The notes: generated from the sequence alone by a model not told the origin. Positions 8,132 to 16,649 are shown, counted from the stretch's first letter. The stretch is DNA of 64,000 bases from Synechococcus sp. WH 7803 (GCA_000063505.1 CT971583.1:899918-963917); one strand, 5' to 3'. A program made the numbers and translations.

Positions 8132-8221
8132 CACCAGGAGCTGGGAATAACACGTGCCTCCACGGCTTGGGCCATCTTCCAAGGTCTGCTGATTGAGGCC
8201 CTTCCCTTCCTTCTGCTGGGA

Positions 8222-9106
8222 GTGGCGATTGCCGGGATCGCCCGGTGGCTCGTTCCCCAGTCGGCCTGGGTGCGCCGGCTTCCGCGCCATCCCGTTCTCG
8301 CACCGATTGTGGGGGCTCTCCTCGGCTTCGCTCTGCCGGCCTGCGAATGCGGCAATGTGCCTGTGGCCAGACGGCTCCTGGCCAGCGGAGCGCCCCTGGG
8401 AACGGGATTTGGATTTCTTTTCGCAGCGCCAGTGCTCAATCCGATCGTGCTGGCCAGCACCTGGGCTGCGTTTCCCGATAAAACCTGGCTGCTCTGGGCC
8501 CGGCCTCTGGGTGCGTTCCTGATCGCCCTGGCCCTCAGCATGCTGCTGGGAATGCTGGCTGAATCCCAACTCCTGGAGCCGGCTCTGCTGGAGGAGAGGC
8601 GCCTCACCCAACCGCTGTCGCGGGTGGGATTGCTCGAGCGTGGCAGTGGTCTGGTGGGGGGCAGCGCAGCGATGCCTGAGGCGCCAACAGCTGCCGAGCG
8701 GCTGGGAGCCGGAGCCTTGCTCGGCCACAGCACCCGGGAATTTCTCAGTCTTCTCACCTTGCTTGTGCTGGGCAGTGCCTTGGCCGCGGTGGTTCAAACC
8801 TGGTTGCCCCGCAGCTGGCTACTGGCCCTTGGCAGTGCCCCCACCCTGTCGGTGATCGCCCTGATGCTGCTGGCCCTGGTGCTGTCGGTGTGCTCCAGTG
8901 TGGACGCTTTCCTCGCCCTGGGATTTGCCGCCCAGGTCACCCCAGGAGCCCTGCTGGCGTTTCTGCTTCTCGGTCCTGTCGTTGACCTCAAACTGGCTGG
9001 ACTGTTCACTGTGCTGCTCACGCCCAGAGCGATTGCCATCACTGCAGTGGCGGCGTCATTGCTGGTGTTGCTGATCGGTCAGTGGGTCAATTTTCTTCAG
9101 CTCTGA
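8222..9106 (+). CDS. UPF0718/DUF318 family permease
   Basis: A polytopic membrane protein carries the family signature PACECGNVPVARRL and later VCSSVDAFLALGFA, with eight or so hydrophobic segments. From the first standard start, GTG at 8222, the product is 294 residues. The frame is open back to the petJ stop at 8129, and the conserved first helix (AWAIFQGLLIEALPFLLLG) lies upstream of 8222 with only CTG or ATA codons available as a start. The true protein is therefore probably about 25 residues longer with a rare start codon. Together with the downstream TIGR03943 protein it forms the usual permease pair of unknown substrate. A metal is suggested only by the neighbouring Mn and Zn genes. 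Confidence 0.85.
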   Translation: MAIAGIARWLVPQSAWVRRLPRHPVLAPIVGALLGFALPACECGNVPVARRLLASGAPLGTGFGFLFAAPVLNPIVLASTWAAFPDKTWLLWARPLGAFLIALALSMLLGMLAESQLLEPALLEERRLTQPLSRVGLLERGSGLVGGSAAMPEAPTAAERLGAGALLGHSTREFLSLLTLLVLGSALAAVVQTWLPRSWLLALGSAPTLSVIALMLLALVLSVCSSVDAFLALGFAAQVTPGALLAFLLLGPVVDLKLAGLFTVLLTPRAIAITAVAASLLVLLIGQWVNFLQL

Positions 9107-9121
9107 GTTGGTTGCCGTTTG

Positions 9122-9811
9122 ATGTCTCTCCTGCAACGCCTGCGCCGGTCTCCCTGGATGACGCCTCTGGCCTTGGGGCTCTGGGGCTGGCTGTTGCTCT
9201 GGAGCAGTGCCTCCGGACGTTTGGATCTGCTTCTGAATGCGGCCTTTCACCCTGTGGTGACGGCAGCCGGGGCTGTTCTGCTGCTGCTGGCGCTGATCCA
9301 GTTGGGCAGGGCCCGAACCCGCCCGGTTGGTCCAGTTCCACTGGGCGTGCTGCTGTCACTGGGCGTGGCCCTGCTGATGCTGGCGGTCCCCCCGGCGCCC
9401 TCCTTCAGTGATCTGGCAGCCAACCGCCAGGACAGCCTTCCTGAAGCGCCCCAGCTCAGTTTTTTCCTGCCCCCCGAGCAACGCACCCTCACGGAATGGG
9501 TGCGCTTGCTGCGCAGTCAGCCTGATCCGGATCTGCATGCTGGAGATCCACTGCGCATCAGTGGTTTCGTGTTGGCGCGGCCTGGGGAACCTCCCCAGCT
9601 GGCCCGTCTCACCGTGCGTTGCTGCCTGGCGGATGCCACGCCCGCCGGCCTGCCTGTGGACTGGCCTGAGGGAACGGATCCAAAGCCGGATCAATGGCTG
9701 GAGATCGAAGGAACAATGACGGTTCAGGACCGCAACGGCGTGCCGACGAATGTGGTGAACCCCACCAGCATCAAGTCGATTCCCCGCCCGGCACGCCCCC
9801 TGGAGCCATGA
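9122..9811 (+). CDS. TIGR03943-family permease subunit
   Basis: This 229-residue product has about three hydrophobic helices in residues 10-90, followed by a soluble domain with LRISGFVLARPGE, RCCLADATPAGLPV and WLEIEGTM. This matches the TIGR03943 putative permease subunit, normally encoded next to a DUF318 permease as here. The CCLAD segment may bind a metal or thiol. Its start follows the permease by 15 bases, and its stop overlaps the ATG of the next gene (ATGA), so the three are one operon. Confidence 0.85.
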   Translation: MSLLQRLRRSPWMTPLALGLWGWLLLWSSASGRLDLLLNAAFHPVVTAAGAVLLLLALIQLGRARTRPVGPVPLGVLLSLGVALLMLAVPPAPSFSDLAANRQDSLPEAPQLSFFLPPEQRTLTEWVRLLRSQPDPDLHAGDPLRISGFVLARPGEPPQLARLTVRCCLADATPAGLPVDWPEGTDPKPDQWLEIEGTMTVQDRNGVPTNVVNPTSIKSIPRPARPLEP

Positions 9812-11175
9812 CAGGCCGATTCGCTCAATCCAAAGGGCGCTGGCTCGCGGCCAGCCTGACGCTGCTCGCCGGAGTGGCGCTGCTGCAGCAACAGCTGCTG
9901 GCGCGCAGGCCGCCCCGTTTGCTGGCGGTGGCGGTGCAACCGCTCCGCTCCGGTGCCGCCGCTCTGGATGTGACCTTCAGCCGCCCAATGGATCGCGCCA
10001 CGGTGGCCGAGAGTCCTCTTGAACCCGAGTCTCCCCATCGCTGGCTCGGCCGGCAGACCCGGATGCGGCTGCTTCTGAAGTCTGGCGACCCTGTGTCAGG
10101 GCCTCTGCGGCTCGATCTGCGTGGCCGGGATCTGCGCCGTCTGCCGATGAAGCCGCAATCGTTGTGGTGGGATCCCCGGCCGTTTCTGCTGGCCGTGGCA
10201 CCCGGGGACGACGGTGAGCGGCTGCTGATGCGTGAACGCGATGGTCGCTGGCGTGCCCTGATGCCTGCGCAGCAGCGCATCCTCCAGGTGGAGCCCCTGG
10301 GTGATGGCAGTGGTGTGGCCGTGGTGGGCGATGACGCCGAGACCACCCAGCAGGTGCTGTTCCGCAGGATCGATCAGCGCTCTCTCAGTGCCGTGCCATC
10401 AGGGCTGGGCGACCCTGACTTAGGCCCGCTGCAGACCCTGGAATCAGGTTCATTGCTGTTCGCCCATCTCAGCGCCAATCAGCGCGGTGATCTTTTGATT
10501 CAGCTCGGGGGATTTGAACCCGGGAGCGACCGGATCTGGATCCTTGAGCAAGGCTCCGAGCGTCGTCGCCTTGCGCTTGAGGCCAGTGGCGCCTTGCGCT
10601 TGCTCCCCGATGGCACGGGCCTGGTGCTTCCTTCCTTCGATGGACTTGCGTTGTTGCCTCTGGAGTCCAAGCAAGGAGCCGCCCCTGCGCAGACGCTGCC
10701 TGGTAGCCGTGAGGTGAAAGCGTTCTGTTCCGGGTCTGGCCGTGCCGTGTTGGTCAGGCACTGGCCTGATTACCGCCGTTCGGTTGAGCTGGTAATTCCC
10801 GGACGTCCGCCACGGCAGGTGTGGATCGGCGAGGCCGGTGTGATGGCTGCCGCCTGCGACAACGGTGGCGAGCGGTTGTGGCTCGTGCTTCGCGAGGCGG
10901 GTCAGCAGGCCCGAGACCGGGTTCTGCTGCTTGATGCCGAAGGCAGCATCCTTCTGAATCGATCCCTCGACAACTGGCGCCTCAGCTCCGGAGCTGAACT
11001 CGACTTTGATCCGGTGAGCGACCAGTTGCTCACGGTGGTGCGCCGCCCCGGGGACGATGATGCCGGGCGGGTGGCCCTGATCAGCGGACGCACGTTGGAT
11101 CTGACCGTTCTGGACCAGCCTGGGGTGCTGGCCCGTTGGCTCCCTGCAGGTGGGGCCTGGACTGGCAGATCCTGA
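9808..11175 (+). CDS. Secreted or membrane-anchored beta-propeller-like protein
   Basis: The product is 455 residues with an N-terminal hydrophobic anchor (about residues 11-33). The rest is a series of short strand repeats with many Leu, Gly, Asp and Trp, such as GDGSGVAVVGDD, LLPDGTGLVLPSFDG and FDPVSDQLLTVVRRPGDDD. This suggests a beta-propeller facing the periplasm. The start at 9808 is fixed by ATGA overlap with the TIGR03943 gene; the frame extends further upstream without meaning. It lies between a putative permease pair and the Zn uptake operon, so a role in metal handling is an inference. No catalytic motif is visible. Confidence 0.75.
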   Translation: MTGRFAQSKGRWLAASLTLLAGVALLQQQLLARRPPRLLAVAVQPLRSGAAALDVTFSRPMDRATVAESPLEPESPHRWLGRQTRMRLLLKSGDPVSGPLRLDLRGRDLRRLPMKPQSLWWDPRPFLLAVAPGDDGERLLMRERDGRWRALMPAQQRILQVEPLGDGSGVAVVGDDAETTQQVLFRRIDQRSLSAVPSGLGDPDLGPLQTLESGSLLFAHLSANQRGDLLIQLGGFEPGSDRIWILEQGSERRRLALEASGALRLLPDGTGLVLPSFDGLALLPLESKQGAAPAQTLPGSREVKAFCSGSGRAVLVRHWPDYRRSVELVIPGRPPRQVWIGEAGVMAAACDNGGERLWLVLREAGQQARDRVLLLDAEGSILLNRSLDNWRLSSGAELDFDPVSDQLLTVVRRPGDDDAGRVALISGRTLDLTVLDQPGVLARWLPAGGAWTGRS

Positions 11176-11193
11176 AGGCCTCGATAGGTTGAA

Positions 11194-11208
11194 TGGGAAT
11201 CGTTCTCA
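11194..11208. promoter_or_regulatory. Zur-like operator before znuC
   Basis: TGGGAATCGTTCTCA is a 7-1-7 inverted repeat with two mismatched positions. It resembles the cyanobacterial Zur consensus TGAnAATnATTnTCA and ends seven bases before the znuC ATG. It is weaker than the box before znuA. If functional it would let zinc-loaded Zur repress znuCB. Confidence 0.55.
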
Positions 11209-11214
11209 TGATGG

Positions 11215-11916
11215 ATGGGGAGTGCTCCCCTGGTTGCCGAGTCGTTGTCGGCTGCTTTTGACAATCGCGTCGTTCTGCAAGATGTGTCTTTGACACTCCA
11301 ACCAGGCACGCTCACGGCCCTTGTGGGTGCGAATGGCGCCGGGAAATCCACCCTCCTGCATCTGTTGCAGGGACAGCTCTCCCCCACGGGCGGTCAGGTG
11401 CTCTGCGATGGCGTTCCTGTGCAGATGTGCCGCGATCAAGTGGTGCTCATGCCCCAGCGGGGACGGATTGACTGGTCGTTTCCGATCACGGTGCGGGAGT
11501 TCGTGGATCTTGGATCGGTGCGATCCAGGTCCTATGGCTGTTGTGACAGAGATGCGGCACTGCAACGGGTTGGTCTCACAGCCCTGGCCGGTCGTCGCCT
11601 GGATGCCCTGTCCGGAGGTCAGCAGCAGAGAGCTCTGCTGGCGCGAGCGCTTGTGCAGCCATCCCGGGTGCTGCTGCTCGATGAACCCTGTGCCGCCATT
11701 GATCCCCCCTCGCGAGCGCAGTTGCTCCAGCTGATGCGGCAACTGGCTGATGCAGGCCAGACCTTGCTGGTGAGCAGTCACGACTGGGGCTCGGCTCTCG
11801 ATCAGTACGACCGGGTGATCGTGCTCGATGGACGCGTGCTTGCTGACGGATCGCCTGATCAGATTCGGCACCGGCTCGGCGATCAACTCGATCCGGGAGC
11901 CCACTGCCATGACTGA
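11215..11916 (+). CDS. znuC: Zinc ABC transporter ATP-binding protein
   Basis: This 233-residue ABC ATPase has Walker A GANGAGKST, a MPQRG Q-loop, signature LSGGQQQRA, Walker B VLLLDEPC followed by AAID, and H-loop SSHD. It powers Zn(II) import with ZnuB and ZnuA downstream. The Zn assignment comes from the gene order, the Zur-like boxes, and the His ligands of the neighbouring ZnuA. The coding end overlaps znuB by eight bases. Confidence 0.88.
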   Translation: MGSAPLVAESLSAAFDNRVVLQDVSLTLQPGTLTALVGANGAGKSTLLHLLQGQLSPTGGQVLCDGVPVQMCRDQVVLMPQRGRIDWSFPITVREFVDLGSVRSRSYGCCDRDAALQRVGLTALAGRRLDALSGGQQQRALLARALVQPSRVLLLDEPCAAIDPPSRAQLLQLMRQLADAGQTLLVSSHDWGSALDQYDRVIVLDGRVLADGSPDQIRHRLGDQLDPGAHCHD

Positions 11917-12694
11917 GATCGATCTCTGGCTTGTTCCCCTGTTGATGGCCCTGCTGGTCGGTGTTCTCTGTCCGGTGACCGGCACCCTGCTGGTGACGCA
12001 GAGGCGGGTGTTGCAGGCGAATCTCATCTCCCATGCCGTTCTGCCTGGCGTTGCTGTGGCCGTGGCGTTCGGCTTGGATCCTGCGATCGGTGGAGTGCTG
12101 AGCGGTCTACTGGGATCCCTGCTGGCGGAACGGTTGCAGCGGGGTCAGTCGGCTGGCCAGGAAGCGGTGATCAACACCGTGCTGGCTGGATTTCTCGGGC
12201 TGGGCGTGCTGCTGATTCCTCTCCTCAATCTGCGCCTGGATCTGGAGGGCTTGCTGTTCGGCGATCTCCTGATCGTGGACTGGTCGGATCTGACCCGGGT
12301 GCTGGTGGCGGCCGCGGCCATGGGGTTGCTGTTGCTAACGCGCTACCGCCAGCTCGTGTTTCTTGGCGTTGATCCTGAAGGTGCGCAAGCCTCTGGTTTG
12401 CCGGTGCGCAGTTTGCAATTGATGCAGGCTCTGGTGACCTCGATGGTGATTGTCAGTGCGATGGCAGCGGTCGGGGTGATCCTGGTCATTGGCCTTCTCT
12501 GTGCACCTGTGCTGCCCGGCTTGCGTCGGGTGGGAAGTCTGAGAGCGGCCATGGTGCAGTCCGCCTGCATGGGACTGGCCGTCAGTGCCATTGGTTTTTT
12601 GCTGGCGGTGCCTCTGAACCTGCCTCCCGGTCCCCTGATCGGGGTGGTGTGCATGGCGCTTTTGTGCCTGCCTCGGCTGAAGTTCGCCATGTGA
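11909..12694 (+). CDS. znuB: Zinc ABC transporter permease
   Basis: This 261-residue ABC-3 permease has about eight hydrophobic helices. It carries the family motif ANLISHAVLPGVAVAVAFG near residues 35-55 and VGVILVIGLLCAPVLPGL late in the protein. The start at 11909 is chosen because the hydrophobic domain begins there and it overlaps the znuC end; the frame is open further upstream. The terminal part of the gene is followed by the znuA control region. Confidence 0.88.
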   Translation: MTEIDLWLVPLLMALLVGVLCPVTGTLLVTQRRVLQANLISHAVLPGVAVAVAFGLDPAIGGVLSGLLGSLLAERLQRGQSAGQEAVINTVLAGFLGLGVLLIPLLNLRLDLEGLLFGDLLIVDWSDLTRVLVAAAAMGLLLLTRYRQLVFLGVDPEGAQASGLPVRSLQLMQALVTSMVIVSAMAAVGVILVIGLLCAPVLPGLRRVGSLRAAMVQSACMGLAVSAIGFLLAVPLNLPPGPLIGVVCMALLCLPRLKFAM

Positions 12695-12714
12695 AGCACA
12701 TCTGGACAGAGGAA

Positions 12715-12729
12715 TGAGAATGATTATCA
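12715..12729. promoter_or_regulatory. Zur box before znuA
   Basis: TGAGAATGATTATCA fits the cyanobacterial Zur consensus TGAnAATnATTnTCA exactly, as a 7-1-7 inverted repeat. It lies 25 bases before the znuA start and just after the znuB stop, where it would overlap the znuA promoter. This gives znuA and the downstream His-rich gene separate zinc-responsive control. Confidence 0.8.
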
Positions 12730-12754
12730 TTTTTGTAGAACTAATTCGGTCTTC

Positions 12755-13648
12755 TTGTTCGTCCCTCTTCTTCCGTCTGCCTCAGGGGTCCTGATCGCTG
12801 CTGCTGCTTCGGTGCCCACCGTGGTCGCTGCAGACGGAGTGCTCTGTGACATCACCAAAACGTTGGTGGCTGATCAGGCCAAGGTGGTCTGTCTGATTCC
12901 TGCTGGCGCGGATCCCCACACCCTGGCGTTGCGTCCTGCCGATCGCACCAATCTCAGTAAGGCCAATCTGGTGCTTCTCAACGGCTACAACCTCACGCCA
13001 GCGCTCAATGGCGTCAAGGCAGGTGGCCCTGTGGTGTCGATCGGTGAGATCGCTGTACCGAAGAATCCGGTGAAGGATCCACACCTGTGGCACGACGCGT
13101 CGAATACGGCGGCCATGGTCAACACCACAGCATCAAGGTTGAAGCTGTTGTTTCAAGGGCAGCAGGACAGCGCCATCAATCGCAGGCGGGCCGCGATGGA
13201 CTCTGTGTTGAAAGCCTTGGGAACCTGGACTGGAGCTCAGATCCGTACGGTTCCTGAAGCGCAGCGCGTTCTGGTAACCGGCCATCGCGGCTTTTCGTTT
13301 CTGGCCAAGCGCTACGGAATCCGTGAACTTCCGGTGATTGACGAGTACGCCACCGGTGGTCGGATGCGTCCTTCCAGCCTGCGTGCCATCAGCAAAGCCA
13401 TCAAGGCTTCTGGAACCAAGGTGATCTTTCCCGACGCGTTACCTCCTGCGAAGACGATGCGCCGGATCAGTCGCTCCAGCGGTGTGCCATTGGCCAAGCA
13501 ACCGTTGTTCGGCGAAGGTCAGGCACCTGGGAAAAGTTTGATTCAGACAGCCACCGGCAATGTGTGCAATTTCGTTGTGTCTCAAGGAGGGACGTGCGAT
13601 CAGAAGGCGGCTGATCAGTTGCAGAAGCGCTGGGCTGCGATCAATTGA
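12755..13648 (+). CDS. znuA: Zinc ABC transporter substrate-binding protein
   Basis: This 297-residue cluster A-I binding protein starts at TTG 12755, the only in-frame start after the Zur box, giving a signal peptide ending near VVAADG. Metal ligands are visible at His55 (GADPHTL), His110 or His113 (DPHLWHD) and His177 (TGHRGFSFLA). His at the third position is typical of zinc-type members and contrasts with Glu in MntC. The long His/Asp loop common in other ZnuA proteins is absent; instead the next gene carries an extreme His/Asp repeat. The C-terminus has two cysteines that could form a disulphide. Confidence 0.85.
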   Translation: MFVPLLPSASGVLIAAAASVPTVVAADGVLCDITKTLVADQAKVVCLIPAGADPHTLALRPADRTNLSKANLVLLNGYNLTPALNGVKAGGPVVSIGEIAVPKNPVKDPHLWHDASNTAAMVNTTASRLKLLFQGQQDSAINRRRAAMDSVLKALGTWTGAQIRTVPEAQRVLVTGHRGFSFLAKRYGIRELPVIDEYATGGRMRPSSLRAISKAIKASGTKVIFPDALPPAKTMRRISRSSGVPLAKQPLFGEGQAPGKSLIQTATGNVCNFVVSQGGTCDQKAADQLQKRWAAIN

Positions 13649-13719
13649 TCGAGTTCATCTTTGATCCCTTTCATCACTCTCTTTTTAAGTCCTCTTTTTC
13701 CATTTCTCGATTTCCCCCA

Positions 13720-14913
13720 ATGGCTCGTTTTCGCTCCGTTGCACTCAACACCATCTCAACCCTTGCTCTGTTGATGGCTGGCGATGCTGCCGTTCGCGGT
13801 GCACAGGCCCATGGTGGTCATGGAGGAGGTGGTGAAGAACTGCCTGCTGGTGAATTCCGCACCACTCCGATCATCACGATTGAAGGCCATGGAGGATTTG
13901 AGAACAATCTGGATGGCCGCCCTCAGCACTACGCGATTGATGGCCAGTTCGGGGTTGTTCTGGAATGGGGACTTCCCAATAACGGCAGCTTCGCGATCGA
14001 AGCCTCCATGGGCCCATCGTTGGTGTGGGGTGAAGCTGAACACTTCTACGGCCGTGTTCACGTTGAACAGGGCCACGATGATCATGGGGATGAGGATCAT
14101 CACGATGATGACCATGGCGACCACGCTGAGGGTCACCATGACGAGGATCATCACGATGATGACCATGGCGACCATGCTGAGGGTCACCATGATGAGGATC
14201 ATCACGATGATGACCATGGCGACCATGCTGAGGGTCACCATGATGAGGATCATCACGATGATGACCATGGCGACCACGCTGAGGGTCACCATGACGAGGA
14301 TCATCACGATGATGATCATTCCGATCATGCCCACCATGGGCATGCCCATGGTTCAGGTGCGCCATTCCGTCGGACGGATATCAAGGGATATCTGGAGGCC
14401 CGCTATCAACCGAACGAGCGTCTTGCGTTCTCTGTGGCTTGGATGCCCTACTACGTCACTGGAGATGAGGGTGAGGATTTTGGTACTGGCCTGAAAAATG
14501 AAGTGGGTGCTCAGGTGATTTATGCCTTTGGCGATGGCGATGTGAATTTCGCTCTTGGTGATGGTCTGGAAGATATGGTTGACGGAATCTTTGTTTCCGT
14601 TGAAAACCGTACGGGATGGGAAAGCGACGGCACCTTTATCGGTAATTACACCGACCCCTGGCTCGGCTTCGGCTTCAATGTCGACCTCCTCAACATCACT
14701 CTGTCTGGCGGTCCACGTTTCTACACTCCAGGCAGTTACTCAGGCCTGTCTCAACGGACGGACTGGGGCGGTGAGATCGAACTGGAATACCCAGTTGCTG
14801 AGAATGTGGTTTTGTTTGCCCATTGGGAACCTGTCTACAGCACCGAAGGTGGGAATGGCTGGGGAGTGGGATTCCAGCACCACGTGGGCACTGGACTGAC
14901 GCTTAGCTTCTGA
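13720..14913 (+). CDS. Exported His/Asp-repeat protein, probable outer-membrane barrel
   Basis: The 397-residue product has a signal peptide (residues 1 to about 30, ending AQA) followed by HGGHGGGG. Residues 124-208 contain five tandem 17-residue units of the type DEDHHDDDHGDHAEGHH, the last one diverged. The parts before and after are rich in Gly, aromatic and alternating hydrophobic residues (GYLEARYQPNERLAFSVAW, GFGFNVDLLNITLSGGPRFY) and the protein ends GTGLTLSF. A terminal Phe is typical of outer-membrane beta-barrels. It follows znuA by 72 bases and precedes a terminator, so it is probably Zur-controlled. I infer an outer-membrane zinc-capturing or zinc-passing protein. The start at 13720 gives the best signal peptide. 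Confidence 0.8.
   Translation: MARFRSVALNTISTLALLMAGDAAVRGAQAHGGHGGGGEELPAGEFRTTPIITIEGHGGFENNLDGRPQHYAIDGQFGVVLEWGLPNNGSFAIEASMGPSLVWGEAEHFYGRVHVEQGHDDHGDEDHHDDDHGDHAEGHHDEDHHDDDHGDHAEGHHDEDHHDDDHGDHAEGHHDEDHHDDDHGDHAEGHHDEDHHDDDHSDHAHHGHAHGSGAPFRRTDIKGYLEARYQPNERLAFSVAWMPYYVTGDEGEDFGTGLKNEVGAQVIYAFGDGDVNFALGDGLEDMVDGIFVSVENRTGWESDGTFIGNYTDPWLGFGFNVDLLNITLSGGPRFYTPGSYSGLSQRTDWGGEIELEYPVAENVVLFAHWEPVYSTEGGNGWGVGFQHHVGTGLTLSF
14089..14343 (+). repeat. In-frame 51-bp tandem repeat encoding His/Asp units
   Basis: Four nearly identical 51-bp units (14089, 14140, 14191, 14242) and a fifth diverged unit (14293-14343) encode DEDHHDDDHGDHAEGHH repeats. Differences between the first four are synonymous third-base changes, which points to recent expansion and to selection on the protein. 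Confidence 0.9.
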
Positions 14914-14932
14914 TCCTGTTTCATTCCAATGA

Positions 14933-14967
14933 AAGGGTGTTCGCTCATGCCAACACCCTCTTTTTTT
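14933..14967 (+). terminator. Intrinsic terminator after the znuA operon
   Basis: GGGTGTT and AACACCC arms with a ten-base loop are followed by TCTTTTTTT. It closes the znuA / His-repeat transcription unit. Confidence 0.85.
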
Positions 14968-14989
14968 GTGCGTTAAATGGGCTCTTTGC

Positions 14990-16618
14990 TTAGAAACTGA
15001 ACGTGGTTTTGACTAAACCTCCAAGCTGGTTGAATGTTGTATCGGCTGGGGTTTCCTGTCCAAATGGACGGCTTAAGTAGAATAAGGCTGGGGTGACGCT
15101 GATGTTGTCGGTCACCTGGAATTGATACCACCACTCCCAGATGTAATTCCCATCTCTGGGTGTGTCACCACTTTCAAGTTCAGTGGCAAACATTGGCTGG
15201 CCAACGGCCATTCCTGCATTGTTTCCTTTCAGAACAACGTCATTCCATTCCAGAGCAACCGTCCATGACTGGCTGGCCGTCACCAGCGTGGATTGATCCA
15301 CGCTCCTGAGAACAGTCGAGTCGTAGCTCGTTGCGTTGTAGCCCCACCCAGCACTGATGGATGGAATCCAGCCACTGGTTTCCGGTTGCCAGTAACCACT
15401 GAGGCCAAAGGCTGATGTGGTTCCGGGGTTGTTGTAGCTGTCGAGCACAAATTGTGTGCCAAAGGCCATCAACCCATTCGGTTCACCATTCTGATTGGTG
15501 TTCTGCACTGATGTGTAAATCGCTGCTAGACCCCATTGCTCCTGCTGGTAGCCGATCTGCAGGGTTCCTGTGCTGCCAGCTCCGGCTGTGCCAACGCCAC
15601 CTTTGGATGGGGTGGAGATGTTGGCAGACGCCGCAACGTAATTAGCCGTAGCGCTGAAGCCGTTGGCGCTCCAGGTCACACCCGCGCCGGCACCAAGATT
15701 TTTGTTGTATGCCCCGGGTGCGCCGTTGAGGGTTGTGACATCAAGAATGGCATCGGAGGGGTAAGCGCTTGGCCAGATTCCAAGCATGTCTTCCTGGCCC
15801 ACCAATCCGCCGAACGTCAACACAATGTTGTTGCCGACTGGGAATGAATAGTACAAACGATCGAGGCCAATGATATTTGGCTCATCACCTTCTTGAAAGG
15901 CTGTTTCTAATGTGGATAGAGGAAGGAACGAACCTCCGAAGACGTTCTTGCCGCCATCAAAATTGCCAACGCGCAGGATCGTAATCAGATTGTCTTTTCC
16001 CGTGAAACTTGTGTTGAGCGTTAACTGTGTGTCGTAGTTGAACGTTGTCGCTCCGAACTCACGGTTGGCCCGCTTCTGGTTGGCCACCGGTTGATCGCCT
16101 GTTGCATTCGCATCACCTCCAAAGACATTGGCTCCAACCACAAAGGTGGTGAGTCCTTCAAGTTTGGTTGTGGTGGTGAACTGGGTGGCTTCCAGTTCGC
16201 CCACGCGGGCTTCCAGACCGTCCACGCGGCCCTTGAGGATGGCAAGTTCCTTCTCGAACTCTTTCATCAGACGCTTGAGCTCGTCGGTCACTTCGGTGAC
16301 GCGGTCGAGACAGGCATTCAGCAGGGCAGCCGCTTCAAAGCGGGGCATGGCCCGGTTGCCGCGGTAGGTGCCGTTGGGGTAGCCAGCGACGCAGCCGTAG
16401 CGCTCGATCAGGTTGCTCAGTGCCTGGTAAGCCCAGTCGGTGGGAACCACATCAGAGAACTGAGTGATGCTGGTGACCTGCTCACGGCTGTTGGCTGATG
16501 CACTGGCGGCGTAGTTGGACAGACCGTTGATGTTCAGTTCAGTGGCCTGAACACTCCAGCAGGAGCCAAGCAATGCAACGCTCAGTGCATTGCAGGATGC
16601 GAACCAATTTTTTTTCAT
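14990..16618 (-). CDS. SLH-domain carbohydrate/iron-type porin
   Basis: This 542-residue outer-membrane protein of the cyanobacterial SLH-OprB class has a signal peptide (residues 1-25, ending VQA). An SLH domain covers about residues 50-110 (FSDVVPTDWAYQALSNLIERYGC, YPNGTYRGNRAMPRFEAAALLN). A coiled-coil follows at about residues 115-150 (LKRLMKEFEKELAILKGRVDGLEARVGELE), and then a long barrel ending in FSF. Such porins are the main small-solute and inorganic-ion channels of the cyanobacterial outer membrane. It lies 75 bases after the cobalamin-controlled hupE gene, with a terminator hairpin just before its start codon. Confidence 0.88.
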   Translation of the reverse strand: MKKNWFASCNALSVALLGSCWSVQATELNINGLSNYAASASANSREQVTSITQFSDVVPTDWAYQALSNLIERYGCVAGYPNGTYRGNRAMPRFEAAALLNACLDRVTEVTDELKRLMKEFEKELAILKGRVDGLEARVGELEATQFTTTTKLEGLTTFVVGANVFGGDANATGDQPVANQKRANREFGATTFNYDTQLTLNTSFTGKDNLITILRVGNFDGGKNVFGGSFLPLSTLETAFQEGDEPNIIGLDRLYYSFPVGNNIVLTFGGLVGQEDMLGIWPSAYPSDAILDVTTLNGAPGAYNKNLGAGAGVTWSANGFSATANYVAASANISTPSKGGVGTAGAGSTGTLQIGYQQEQWGLAAIYTSVQNTNQNGEPNGLMAFGTQFVLDSYNNPGTTSAFGLSGYWQPETSGWIPSISAGWGYNATSYDSTVLRSVDQSTLVTASQSWTVALEWNDVVLKGNNAGMAVGQPMFATELESGDTPRDGNYIWEWWYQFQVTDNISVTPALFYLSRPFGQETPADTTFNQLGGLVKTTFSF

Positions 16619-16620
16619 AA

Positions 16621-16649
16621 CAAAAGGGCCGACATCAACACTGTCGGCC
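16621..16649 (-). terminator. Terminator-like hairpin between hupE and the porin gene
   Basis: On the minus strand GGCCGAC and GTCGGCC pair perfectly over seven bases with a nine-base loop and are followed by CCTTTTG. The T tract ends only two bases before the porin start codon. It may end hupE transcription or act as a leaky barrier or attenuator for the porin. Confidence 0.6.

Noticed and set aside
14089-14343. Tandem repeat as a possible CRISPR array
   Set aside because: The 51-bp units have no spacers, stay in one coding frame and differ only at third codon positions, so they are a protein repeat.
13756-14365. Minus-strand frames across the His/Asp repeat
   Set aside because: Their repeats (Met/Val/Ile-rich or His/Arg-rich) are by-products of the coding repeat on the plus strand.
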